Below are positions 52,248-62,650 of a stretch of DNA of 64,000 nt, in pieces; the first letter of the stretch is position 1; the number at the start of each line of letters is the position of its first letter. Origin of the DNA: Phyto melanocephala. Its lineage: Eukaryota; Arthropoda; Insecta; Diptera; Rhinophoridae. Both the position numbers and the translations under genes were made by a program. The notes beneath the pieces are model-generated. The model ran no database searches. It saw nothing but the letters and a program-made list of their open reading frames with translations, and was not told where the DNA came from. Location of the stretch: assembly GCA_941918925.1 (NCBI GenBank), contig OW799235.1:50205491-50269490 (forward strand), given 5' to 3'.

Positions 52248-53420
52248 AATGTATGAAAAGTGAATTAGATTTATTTGAAGCTCCACCAATTCAAACCAGT
52301 GTCATTAAAACTGAAGAAATATCCTACAACCCAATAGCTTCTTTGGATAATTCTAGTACTATTGAGTTTGTATCATTAGGAAATGGAGAAACTTATAGAG
52401 ATCTCAATAGTATTTATCTTAGACTAGTCGTTGAATTTAAAGGAAGCGGAAGTGTTGTTAATAACCTTTTACACTCATTATTTAGAAACTGTATAGTTCA
52501 TCTAAATAATAAAAATGTATCCCAACCTGACAATAACTATCACTATAGAGCATATATGGAAACATTGTTAAATTATGGAAACGATGCAACATCTACACAT
52601 CTTGAATCTTGTGGTTGGGCAGTTGATACAAATAAAATTAATTCATTAATTGAGAAAGAAAACCCCGGATTAGATAAAAGAAGAAAATTATTTAAAATTG
52701 GAAAAAAGTAGAGTTTTTTGGAAAACTTCATGTAGATGTGTTTAATCAACAAAAATACTTGCTAAATAATGTTGATATTAAGGTAACGCTAAATTTGGAG
52801 AAACACGAATTCTATATTTTAGAAGGTGGAGATAAAAATGAATGTAATTTAAAAATACACGAAGCTAATTTATACATAAATCATCTTGCTATCAATAATA
52901 ATATTTTAATGGCACATCACAACGTGTTGCAATCAAAAAATGCAATATATCCATATAAGAGAGTAGAAATAAGAACATTTACTATACATCCTGGAAACCA
53001 CTCGTTATCTTTAGATAATGTTGTACTTGGACAGCTACCAAATTTTGTAATTTTTGGTATGGTATCTAATAAAGCTTATACAGGAGATAGAAAAGAAAAT
53101 CCATTTAACTTTCAACATTTTAACCTACAAAGATTCAATTTAGTTGTTAATGGAGTGCAATTTCCCGCACAACCAATTGAATTTAACTATAATAATGGCA
53201 CAATTATAAGCACCCGTGGTTATCAAACACTATTTAAAGGAACTGGAATTCATCATTTTGATAAAGGTCATTAAATAACGAAAGAACTTTTTGATAACGG
53301 ATATTTTATGCTCGCTTTTGATTTAACGCCTGATCATAATAACAACTCTAACTGTGGAAATTTAATAAATCAAGGGACAATTCGCATTGAAGGACGTTTT
53401 GGAATGAACCACTTAGTATT
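52232..53420 (+). pseudogene. Polinton major capsid protein (double jelly roll)
   Basis: ATG at 52232 (MSGFIECMKSELDLFEAPP). The N-terminal jelly roll has YNPIASLDNSSTIEF and DLNSIYLRLVVEFKG, and an NCIVHLNNKNVSQPDNNYHY segment. A one-base frameshift in an A-run at about 52700 moves the frame; the second part (52738-53274) has MAHHNVLQSKNAIYPYKR and LGQLPNFVIFGMV. A nonsense TAA at 53272 follows GHx, then the terminal segment (GYFMLAFDLTPD, LINQGTIRIEGRFG) runs to about 53418, where a hAT fragment replaces the end. The protein is the hexon-like shell of the virion. Confidence 0.88.
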
Positions 53421-53640
53421 CCCGGAAAAATTTTGCTCTTATTCCCGGGAAAACGGGAAATAAAAAATATGTAGTTATTAGGAAATATATTTAATTTTAT
53501 TTTTAATTTCTTATCTCTTTTGGTAAATTTAAAGAATATTTGAATAAATAGTAAGGTTTTTAATTTGTTAGCGTTTTTTGTTAGCCAAATGTTAAAGGGA
53601 TTAGAAAAATAAAATAAATTCAAAATTAAAAAAATTGTTG
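53420..53640 (+). mobile_element. hAT subterminal fragment
   Basis: Starts TTCCCGGAAAAATTTTGCTC and is the reverse complement of about 10340-10565, the right subterminal part of the hAT remnant at 8687-10571. Only one end is present. It truncates the major capsid gene. Confidence 0.75.
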
Positions 53641-53964
53641 GTTGGGTTTTTGAAAAAGTTTTTTATAGTTTTTTGTTTTATTTTTGAATTCTCATTTTGT
53701 TAATGAGAATTTAAAAATATAACTTATAAGAATTTTAAATTTTTTCAAGAATTTGGGTAAAGGTTTACTGATGATCTGGCATAAGCACCAGTGAAATGCA
53801 TATAAACCAGCTTAAACCCAACAACCAAATAAATATAATTTATAGAAAATAATACATTTATTAGATCAATATACATATATGCAAACATATGTATATCAAT
53901 ATTTAAATTGAAAACTTATATACTAATGCATTCTTGGAATTTTTAATGGTTCCCAATTAAAAAA
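53641..53964. other. AT-rich DNA, nothing recognised
   Basis: This lies between the hAT fragment and the right-end gene. It may hold the lost 3' end of the capsid gene; I find no conserved segment in it. Confidence 0.4.
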
Positions 53965-54334
53965 TAGGTTAAGTATTAGGAATGTAAATGCTTCCATCAT
54001 TATTTTCATCTTTATCAATTTCAACCTCTGAAGGCATTTCTTCTAGCTCTAAAACGTATTCGTCATTGTTCAAGTTTTTCCTAAGCATACGTTTTGCATT
54101 ATCAGCTCCTCCAAGCACTTTGTCATCTTATTTATTATATCGCCTGGGAAGATATAACATTCCATTTTCGAGCGCTGCCATAACTACATTGCCAAATTTT
54201 GCTTTATGTCGAAACATTGATAAAACTCTATATTGTTTTAGTTGTTGTAAAGCCTTTACAGTAAGGTACGGCTTTGCCTTTAGTTTTTTAAAAGCCTTTA
54301 CAATCTCAACGTTTGTTATCTTCTTGTTGGGCAT
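53965..54334 (-). pseudogene. Polinton small protein, right-end paralogue
   Basis: From ATG at 54334 on the minus strand: MPNKKITNVEIVKAFKKLK, YRVLSMFRHKAKFGNVVM, LENGMLYLPRRY, a stop TAA at about 54128, and after it an acidic tail (EYVLELEEMPSEVEIDKD) ending at about 53968. The YxVL...FGxxVxAxLxN...YLPxR pattern is shared with the gene at 24765-25028. A single in-frame stop is the only break. It points inwards from the right TIR, mirror-wise to its partner. Confidence 0.6.
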
Positions 54335-54440
54335 GACTTTTACTCTTCAAGATTTGTGGTGAATGAATGAACAATATTTTGATACTCATGTAACTTTTTA
54401 ATATATTTTTGTATCAATTAAGAACATTGTTTTAGTATAT

Positions 54441-55078
54441 CTTGAGTTTATCCCCATATATTTTTTTATTCAATCCCTCTTTACTATTTTAATAAAAATC
54501 ACTCTTAATTATTCATCTTTAAAAAATAAAATTCATCTTTATGAAAAAACTATAATTACATTCAATAAAAATTATTTTCTCTTAAATTATTCATCTTTGA
54601 AAATTCATCTCTTAACATTCTTATTTAAAAAATTTTGTACATACATTTTTATTTAAAACAATTTTTTTACATACATTTTCTAAAACAATTATGTAAGTTT
54701 GTATGCACATATTTATATATGTAAGTATTTATATATGTATTTACAAATAATAATTTACCTTTGCATTTTCTCATATTACAATTTAAAAAAAAAAATTTTA
54801 ACAACAAAAAAATCATCCGTATGAGTAAATTGCACAGACAATAAAAAAATTTAAATTGAAACTTGAGACAAACAAACCAATAACAAAATGCATATCAACC
54901 AAAAATTAAAAATCAGCCTTATGGAAATTACCATTGGGATGAATATTTTAAATTATTAACAAAAATTCATCCTTATGGGAAATTACCATTGGGATGAAAA
55001 TTTAAAACAAAAATTCATCCTCATGGAATCTCCATAAGGATGAATTTGGTGTCCCAGAAAGCCCACAAACATACTACT
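54441..55078. repeat. Polinton right terminal inverted repeat
   Basis: 638 bp, reverse complement of 18279-18823 plus 24500-24610. The inner boundary is the ATAAACTCAAG block. It shows the empty site of the LOA LINE inserted in the left copy. Small indels separate the two arms. Confidence 0.93.
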
Positions 55079-55574
55079 CTCGAGGAGCACGGGAGAATGT
55101 GCTGGTAAACCTGCGGGACACCACGGGAACACCAACGACACTCCTGCGGGACACTGCGGGACTACCACCATGCTCCACGTTTTTAGTAAAATAAGAATTT
55201 GAGGGGCAAACCTGCAGAGCACCACGGGAATACCGACTCAAATTCTATTTCTACCACTGGTGTATTTGCCAAGGAGAAAAGACAGCGGGACACCACCAAA
55301 ATCTCTACTTACAAATTTAGTAATAAATTATTACCAGTGGGACATCACCAATAATAATTGGTGCACTCGGCAGAAACTAAGCTTTTCTCTGCTCCGGTGG
55401 CTGCTTTTATACCTTTCAGTAGGGGCTGCACACATACACAAACATACAGGCATAGTAGCGTACCTGTCATTGCACCAATCGAGATGTGTTCAAGTGGATG
55501 TGCAAGCTGCTCGGCCAAGTACTGTATTATCTTTTAATAAGATAAGGCAGTATTGTTTTTAAATACATGTTACA
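55079..55574 (-). repeat. Minus-strand LTR, 5' part, with promoter and minisatellite
   Basis: Begins with the CTCGAG duplication, then more of the degenerate CCTGCGGGACACCACGGGAA minisatellite (55108-55360). On the minus strand a TATAAAAG box lies at 55411-55404 with GC-richer sequence downstream, as in LTR promoters, and the edge reads TGTAACATG at 55574. Joined across the Polinton with 17814-18278 it makes an LTR of about 960 bp. No second copy or body is seen, so it is probably a solo LTR. Confidence 0.6.
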
Positions 55575-55800
55575 TTTAATCTTAAATAAAATAAGATATT
55601 TTATACAAAGTAAATATTTTCAAAATAAAGGTTATAAGGAAATTCAAGATAAATAATAAAATAAAATAAACCAACAAAAATATTTAAAATTTTAGTAATA
55701 AATAATAGTAATACAAATACAAGAAAAAGTAATTTTGTAATAATAATCAATTTCAAAAATAACGAGCAAGTGAAAGTTAATAATATAAGAAGTTTCGTAG
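55575..55800. other. AT-rich segment between LTR and BEL gag
   Basis: A/T-rich with AATAATA motifs and no coding signal. It matches neither the LTR nor gag, so a further small insertion or degraded leader may be present. Confidence 0.35.
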
Positions 55801-55809
55801 TTGTGTTGA

Positions 55810-56430
55810 TAAAAACGAGCCGCGACTTTTGTCATCACAATGGTGGCTTGGGTGTTTTGGAAAAGTTTCATTACTTGCGTGCAAGTTTAGAAGGCGTTGC
55901 CCTAGACATAATTGCGTCGCTAGAATTAAAGGAAGGTAACTACGATGAGCCCTAATGTTATTAAAAAATCGTTTTGACAATAAGCTGTTAAATTTTGAAA
56001 CGCATATAAAGGAAATCTTTGCAGTAAAAGGTGTTGAAAGTGGATCTGCCGCTGATTTACGTCGATTTAGTGACAGTGTAAATGCACATTTGCGTGCTTT
56101 GCAAACTATTGGAAGCCAACAGCAAATTATCGATGGCTTATTGATTCATTTGGTAACAAAGACGAACGGAAAGTCACGTATAAAATGGGAAGAAGGGGTG
56201 CCAATAAATGAGTTGCCAACTTAGGCATCAATCGCGATGTTTTTAGAAAAAACTTGTCGCATGGCAGAAAATTGTGAAAATTCGGGATTTGATAACATTT
56301 CGAAGGGACACAATTTAAAAAAATCTAATAGCATCAATCGACATGTTCATGTTGCAGTCTCATCTTAAAATAAATTGTGTTTCTTCTGTAACTCTAAAGA
56401 TCATTTTATAAATACCTGATCGCGGTTTTT
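55810..56430 (+). pseudogene. BEL/Pao gag, C-terminal part
   Basis: Gag resumes with VLEKFHYLRASLEGVALDII (55850-55910) and, after a stop and frame change at about 55955, LLKNRFDNKLLNFETHIKEI and RFSDSVNAHLRALQTIG, classical BEL/Pao Gag segments. A zinc knuckle (CFFCNSKDHF, about 56378) has its last cysteine position turned into a TGA stop. It is the continuation of 17320-17812. Confidence 0.85.
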
Positions 56431-56559
56431 AAATTTATCCCCATCTCTACGCTACCAGCTCTGATCAAACTATGCTTATTTCATCCTATGACCCGAAAGC
56501 CGAAAAACCACTAGCGTCAGCTTCAACCGTTTTCCTAGCCACAGCTTTCATAATGTTTG

Positions 56560-57013
56560 GAATCTTTATGCCTTGTCGTACAGTAGTAGATTCGGCATCT
56601 CAACTTAATATAATAACAGCCCGATTTACATTTTGAATTTGAAGTGTGAAAAGACAATCGCAAGTATTTCTGGAATTGGTGATGGTAGTATAACTATTGA
56701 TAAATCGGTTGACATAGTTATCAAGTCTAAAGGCGGAAATTACTCAACATCCTTGAAGGCTATGGTGGTTCCCAGCATCACTGATTATCAGCTTAGTATT
56801 GTTTCCAATAGGTTAGATTGGAAAATACCAAATAATATAGAGCTCGCGGATCCCTCATTTGATAAATGTGGTCGTATTGACATTTTGATTGGGGCCGAAT
56901 TGTTTTTCGAGCTAATGCCAGTTGGACAAATAAAAATGGCTGAAAACCTTCCGATGTTACAGAAAACATTATTAAGTTGGGTAGTTTCTGGCGGTAGTTT
57001 TTATGGTCCTTAG
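56560..57013 (+). pseudogene. BEL/Pao protease region
   Basis: RTVVDSASQLNIIT at about 56580-56620 supplies the DSA(S) active site of a BEL/Pao aspartic protease. After a stop, the frame at 56633-57013 gives the rest: FxxLKCEKT-like start, GIGDGSITI, LKAMVVPSITDYQL and IDILIGAELFFELM. That block (DxLIGADxFxxLM) is typical of the region joining protease to RT in this group. At least two frame breaks are present. Confidence 0.8.
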
Positions 57014-57188
57014 CAGTTAGTTCCAGCGTAAAACATGATGATGAATTGTACTTACTTATAAAAGGTTTTTGGGAAGTGGAGAATAATTTTAGCAGTTGTA
57101 CTTCATTTTCTGAAGAACGAAAATTTTGTGAAAATCATTTAAAAAAAAAAACACAATTAGTCTTGATTGTGGTTCGTTCTCCGTTCGG

Positions 57189-58085
57189 TTGCCTGAAATA
57201 AATGGCAGTGGTAGGCATAACCTTGGTAACTTTTATGAGCGTGTTTTACAACGTTTTAAAGGCTTAGAAAGAAAATTTAAAAGAAATCCTGAAATGAACG
57301 CTAAATATGTAGAATTTATGACTGAGTATATTTCACTAAATCATATGCCTTTAATTTCTTCGCAGATTCCCCAGAAACACCATTGTGTTTATAAGCTGGA
57401 CAGCACATCAACCAAACTAAGGGTTGTTTTTGATGGTTCTGCAAAAACCACAACAGGTTTATCCCTGAATGACATATTGTATGCTGGCCCGACTATACAG
57501 CCCAAGCTTTTTAATACACTTTTGTGTTTTCGTTGCTTCAAAGTTGTTCTTAGTGAAGACATTTGCAAGATGTACAGGTGCGTCCTTGTTTCCTATCCAG
57601 ATAATTATCTACAATGTATTCTATGGAGGCAAAACGAAGATGTAACGTATGGTACACGTCCCGCAGCATTCCTGGCTATTCAAGCAATGCAGCAATTGGC
57701 GAACGAAGAAGAAACTAATTTTCCAGTGGGTGCGAAAACCATAAATCGAGACATTTACGTAGACGACATGTTGTCTGGTGGTGATTCTGTTGAAGAGGTG
57801 CGAGAAATTCAAAGGCAGGTTGCAGCTTTGCTAAAGATTGGTAATTTTGTGATAAGAAAGTGGTGCTCAAATTTTCAAGACGTTTTAGAGGGCACAGCGC
57901 CAGAGCAACGCGAGACCCTTTTAAAATTTAAAGATGGCACCGATATTACTAAAACACTTGGCCTGATTTTCGATCCCAAAGCGGACAATTTTATTTTTTC
58001 ATTTAACCCTATTGGCGATTGCAAAGTTATTACAAAGCGCTATATTCTCTCTTCTATTGCTCGTTTGTATGACCCATTAGGTTAA
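57189..58085 (+). pseudogene. BEL/Pao reverse transcriptase
   Basis: 298 open codons. KLRVVFDGSAKTTTGLSLND and LYAGPTIQP begin the fingers; LSEDICKMYRCV is the motif A region (aspartate retained); VTYGTRPAAFLAIQAM and the catalytic YVDDMLSGG box follow. KTLGLIFDPKADNF lies in the thumb and IARLYDPLG ends it just before a stop at 58083. The domain looks complete but lies in an element with broken neighbours, so it is scored as a pseudogene. Confidence 0.88.
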
Positions 58086-58103
58086 ATTAAAGCAAAAATT
58101 TTT

Positions 58104-58640
58104 ATGCAACATTTGTGGAAGTTCAATTTGCAGTGGGATGAAAGTCTTCCACAAACGCTACATTCAGCTTGGCTTAAATACGCATCCCAATTTAACTCTA
58201 TTCAACATTTCAAGTTTCCGCGCTGTGTCTTAATCTCGAATTCCAAAATTCAAATTCATGCCTTTTGTGACGCCGGCATAACCGCTTATGGTGCATGCAT
58301 ATATATAAGATCTGAATCTCAAGCTGCTACCAAGTTATCATTATTATGCTTTAAATCAAGAGTTTCTCCACTTCAAAATTTAACGGTTCAAAAACTTGAA
58401 CTTGCTGCAGCGTGTCTCTTAGCAGAACTTGTTGACGTTATTGTTAAAACGTTGCCATACAATTGTGATGTACATTGTTGGTCCGATTCAATGATCGTAC
58501 TTTCGTGGTTAAAAGAGCAACCCTCAAACTTCAACGTTTTCGTATCTGACAGACTTTCTCAAATACAAGCCATCACAAGCAATATGACATGGCGTTATGT
58601 CCCTACAAACTTAAATCCGAAGGAGAGGTGCATCACCTAA
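58104..58640 (+). pseudogene. BEL/Pao RNase H-like domain
   Basis: Continues Pol after the stop: MQHLWKFNLQWDESLP, then FCDAGITAYGACIY (first catalytic aspartate), LELAAACLLAELVD (glutamate region) and CWSDSMIVLSWLKEQP. The end (TWRYVPTNLNPK) is the usual transition into the linker before integrase. Frame breaks at both ends. Confidence 0.82.
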
Positions 58641-59374
58641 GCTGCTGTCCTCAACCTTATGGACTGATGAGCCAAGTTTTCTATGTAAGGAGCCTACAAT
58701 GTGGCCTGAAACTATGGAGTTTATTTCTGAACTACCAGAGCGACGTCAGAATCTTTTGGTTCTGTCCTCTATAACGGATTTGTCGATACAGTGTACGTAT
58801 CACAATTCTTTTACAAAAATGCAACAAATATTTTCGTATATTTTTAATGTCGTATATCCTAAATTGAGAAGCCAAAACAAAGTATTGACTTCAGATGACA
58901 TAAAAAACGCCTGTTAATAAAAAATTTGCAGCTCGTTTATTTTGCAGCTGAACATAGAACTCCAAATAAAGGTCAAAGTGTAACTGCTAGTAGTAAGCTT
59001 CATTCGTTAATGCCTGTAATTGGTTCTGATGGATTAATTCGTGTTAGAGGTCGCCTTCAGCTTTTGTGCCTTGATTTTGATGCACGGCATCCATAATTTT
59101 GGATAGCTTGCCTGCTGATCGAATAAGACCAAATAAGGCATTTCACACTACTGGCCAGTTTTACTACGAATCTGAAGTAAGAAGTCGCCCACCTATAATA
59201 TGCTATGTATCCATTTTTATATGCTTCTCCACAAAAGCTACACACCTGGAAGTAATTCAGGACTTATCAACATCGTCGTTTTTATTTGCCCTTCAGTGTT
59301 TTATTGCTACTAGAGGTAAGCCCAAAACAATCTGGTCCGACAATGCGACCAATTTTGTAGGCGCTAAAAATTAG
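58600..59374 (+). pseudogene. BEL/Pao linker and integrase core
   Basis: The 58600-58920 frames hold linker remnants (LPERRQNLLVLS). The integrase core follows at 59099-59374: the block around CYVSIFICFSTKATHLEVIQ and DLSTSSFLFALQCFIATRGK, with WSDNATNFVGAKN holding the second catalytic aspartate. The segment that normally carries the first aspartate and the zinc-binding H2C2 region is degenerate, and a stop ends the frame. Confidence 0.8.
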
Positions 59375-60010
59375 TAAGCTGATTTAAGGCAATTATTTTT
59401 AAGTGAATCGCATCAAAAATTAGTTCACAATCAGTGCCTCAAGGATGATATCGAATGGAAATTTATCCCACCAAGGTCGCTTCATTTCTATAGTACAGTT
59501 GGACTAAATAAGTTGACTTTTGATGAACTACGCACATTGGTATGCCAAATTTCTGCAATGCTAAATTCACGGCCATTGATCCCGATCTCTGATAATCCTA
59601 ACGATCTTGATGTGCTGACACCAGGACACTTTCTTATTGGTGGTCCTTTAGTCTCAATGGTTGAACCAAATGAACCGCCTAAGCAGATGGCAAAAGGTTT
59701 CCCAACTGCAGGAAATTTTTTTGCAAAAATGTAGCATCTTATACTTGTCTCTGCTACAAGAGCGCAATAAATGGCATGATAGCGGTAAAAACATAAATTG
59801 TGGTGCAATGGTGCTTATAAAAGAAGACAATCAACCACCTTTAAGATGGCAATTAGGACGAGTTTCTGACATAATACTTGGTGACGATGGAGTAGCTCGT
59901 GTTGCAATTATTCGAACAAATAATGGTTTAATAAAACGTGCGATTACCAAACTTGCTGATCTTCCCATGGAATCATCTGTCGAAAGCCCTATGCCTTCAA
60001 TGGGGAGAGG
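59375..60010 (+). pseudogene. BEL/Pao integrase end and DUF5641-like C-terminus
   Basis: IPPRSLHFYS (about 59465) marks the end of the core; the catalytic-glutamate stretch that should follow is deleted. Two frames (59513-59734, 59661-60010) then give SRPLIPISDNPNDLDVLTPG, HFLIGGPL and VLIKEDNQPPLRWQLGRVSD, characteristic of the C-terminal DUF5641 domain of BEL/Pao Pol. The frame ends just before the polypurine tract (GGGGAGAGGA, 60002-60011). Confidence 0.82.
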
Positions 60011-60011
60011 A

Positions 60012-60494
60012 TGTTAACCGCAGATGCGGCCCTGCATTATTCAAATAAATTTATTATTTCCATTTGTTTATTCACAAAATATTTCTATATTTTTACATAC
60101 ATATATACATACCAATTTACATACATACGTTGTACAAAATATTGTTTGTTGTCCATCTCATTATACACACTTGTCTGTTAAAAAAGACTTACATACATAT
60201 AAGTATGTAAATGTATATCATCAGTATGTACATAAATATTACTGTAAGCAAATATTTAAGTGATATATGTATATGTACGTATGCATGTTCGCTCATCATA
60301 TATTTAAGTAGAGGTATATACTTATATATTTATTTACCGAATATTTTGGTAGTCTTTGCTTAACTTTAGTTATTCAAGGTTATTTTTGTCAGTCGATTTT
60401 TGGAATTTAATAAAACGGTTGTAAATCGAAAGAATTGTTTTAAACTTTTATTTGTTACTAAAATGCCTGTAAAAAATATTGCAGACACAAAACA
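60012..60494 (+). repeat. BEL 3' LTR
   Basis: 483 bp from TGTTAACCGCAGATGCGG to GACACAAAACA, directly after a polypurine tract. It contains CATACATA-type stretches and an AATAAA. Its last 175 bp match 11735-11909. Confidence 0.88.
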
Positions 60495-60917
60495 TTCGTC
60501 CTTCAATGGAATAATTGTTCCCCTAAACGATAAATGTCTAGTAGGAAAGCGTTTTCGCGATTTGTTAAATGGAAATATAATTGCTTGAGTTTTATCGTCA
60601 TTGACTTTTATTTTCCATTTGTCATAGTATTTACGAATTAATTTGAGATTATTTTCCATTCTCCTAATTTTCGCATTCGACACTTTACCGCAACAAATAA
60701 AGGCGCTATCATCCGCGTAAAAAGCTGCATCATGGTCTCTTCTTAGAGTAACATCAGATGTATATATCGAGTATAGTGTAGGGGATAATACTGATCCTTG
60801 TGGCAAGCCCGCAGGTATTTGCCTTTCACTAGAAAATTTGTTATTGACAGATACAACAAACGTACGTTTATCTAAAAAGCTTTTGATAAGTTTTTGTAGA
60901 TAATTTGGAAAATGCAA
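60495..60917 (-). pseudogene. Jockey LINE ORF2, RT catalytic part
   Basis: Minus-strand frame with FLDKRTFVVSVNN, AGLPQGSVLSPTLYSIYTSD and FYADDSAFICC, the RT motif B and catalytic motif C of Jockey elements, then KVNDDKTQAIIFPF. The frame appears to run on to 60366, but beyond 60494 it is BEL LTR sequence (FVSAIFFTG), also found near 11750-11900, so it is chimeric there. Confidence 0.85.
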
Positions 60918-62649
60918 CGTATTTAATTTTACACTAGTCCATCATGCCAGATTGAGTCTAAAGCTTTTTCGATATCAAGAAAAACGACTCCAGTTCTTTT
61001 TCGATTACTTTTAATACATTCAAGAAAGTTCACAACTCTTTTTTCTTGATTTATAATATTATTGCAATTTGAAACATCTAAAATTCTGGTGTGAAAATTT
61101 TCTCGAACACCTTATCTAATTGGCTAAAAATACTAATTGGCCTATAGCTGGAGGATAATTTAGAATCATTTCCAGATTTGTGGATTGGAATTACCTTAGC
61201 CATTTTAAAAACGAGTGGGAAGCTGCTTAAATAAAAGTTTAATAGTTTACTTAAGATTTCAAAAAAGTAATCGTGCATATTTTTAAGTACTATGCTGTTA
61301 ATCCCATCTAAACCAGGAATTCTTTAATTTTTAACTAATGGACAAATGATTTGACTTCAGACAAATTTGTAAGTTCAATACTTGTATCCTCGGTAAGAGT
61401 TTCATTAAGGTCATAAATTTATCTTGAAACAACCGATTCCATGAGTGATGGATTGTTAAAAGTAATGGTATGTGAACTGGCTAATACGTCAGCTATTGAA
61501 TTTGCTTTTCGACGTCAGAATTTAAAATTGTTCCATTTAAATGAAGATTAGACAATGTGGAGTTTTTGCCTTTAAAAGTTTTTGTTAATTTCCAAAACTT
61601 TTTAGAGCCGGTAGGCAGATTTGATGAATTTCGACTAAGATTCATTTCCGTCTTTATTTAGGTGAAAGTCAATAAGTCTATTTAGCTGCCTTAAGATACA
61701 GTTTAATTGCATTTTAAAATTAATATCCCTACATCTTTGAAATTTACGTCTATATTTGTTTCTCTGAGAAATTAGAATTTCACTAATTTATGAAATTTCA
61801 CGTTGGAAGGGGTTTCTATGACCAACTGGTATTTTATTAGTAGCTTCTTTTACAATGCATATTAGTTTACTTAATGCTAAATCTAGATTACATGTGTTTG
61901 TAATATTTTGATCAATCTCTTGTAATATTATTTCACTTTCCACGAAGTTTTTTATTGATGACCAATCGGATCGATTATACAAGGGTAGCATCACAATGCT
62001 ATTCTGTACTTCTCCATAAATGACGCAAGGTAGTGGTACATGGTGTTTCCAAGGTTGAAAAAGGATGACAAGAGTTAATTAAAAGGATGTCTACTGTAGA
62101 CGGCTGTACTGGATGAATATTTTGTCCAAAGCGAATAAATGCATTTGAGTAATAAATGTAGTAGTTTTTTTAAAGGCTATGGCTATAAAGCCAGCAATAT
62201 TGCTTGAAAAACAATTCCAGTGCGTACGTTGAGCGTTTAAATCACCGAATAAAAAGAAATCATGTGAACGTCTAGTTAAAGCATCCATATCAGTTTTAAA
62301 ATTTATAAAATGAACCGGATTGTACGCAAATGTAAAAATCATAGGGCGCCTTTTTATTATTACTCAGTCACACTCGTATTTATAGTTGGTAATATTTCAT
62401 GTTTAACGTTGTATTTTACTGCGATGAGTACACCGTCACCATGAGTTGGTCGATCCTCTCTATAAATTTTGTAGCCTCCAAGTTTAAATTTATGGTGGGG
62501 TTTAAAAATGTCTCATTGATAAGTAGAATATCAACTTCCTTGTCAAATAAAAATTTTTCCAGCAGTAAAGCTGCTGACTCAGTCGTTATGCCTTTAGCAT
62601 TCCAGTGCATAACATGAACATTGTGACTAACTGTTGATTTATATTGCAT
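60918..62649 (-). pseudogene. Jockey LINE ORF2, endonuclease and N-terminal RT
   Basis: Scattered minus-strand frames: HWNAKGITTESAALLLEKFL and DILLINETFL (endonuclease start, 62416-62649), FFLFGDLNAQRTHWN (62230-62270), WSSIKNFVESE (61930) and KVIPIHKSGNDSKLSSSYRP (RT start, 61078-61210). All the expected domains are there in order but separated by stops and frameshifts, so the ORF has been dead for some time. Confidence 0.78.
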
Positions 62650-62650
62650 G

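Larger units (their letters stand above)
18279..55078. mobile_element. Polinton/Maverick DNA transposon (virus-like), with nested insertions
   Basis: Terminal inverted repeats of about 640 bp start AGTAGTATGT and end ACATACTACT, obeying the 5'-AG...CT-3' rule, with a 6-bp target duplication. Genes found: protein-primed DNA polymerase B, FtsK/HerA-type packaging ATPase, integrase with chromodomain, minor capsid, pX/pVI-like protein, major capsid and several small genes. Removing the nested elements leaves roughly 12 kb of Polinton DNA, shorter than the usual 15-20 kb. No adenovirus-type protease is recognised. The polymerase, ATPase and both capsid genes are broken, so this is a defective copy. 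Confidence 0.95.
11735..60494 (+). mobile_element. BEL/Pao LTR retrotransposon, decayed and hugely interrupted
   Basis: The pieces lie in order: 5' LTR end (11735-11909), primer site (11911), gag start (17320-17812), rest of gag (about 55810-56440), protease, RT, RNase H, integrase, a polypurine tract and the 3' LTR (60012-60494). The gag gene is split by roughly 38 kb of later insertions, including the Polinton. Coding parts carry many stops and frameshifts. The element lies inside the RT region of a minus-strand Jockey-like LINE. Confidence 0.85.

Noticed and set aside
17814..55574. A target-site duplication for the split LTR
   Set aside because: Flanks AATAG and TTTAA do not match; I could not support any duplication.
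60366..60494. Continuation of the Jockey RT frame past 60494
   Set aside because: This part is BEL LTR sequence also found at 9503-9659 and 11735-11909; the open frame across the join is fortuitous.
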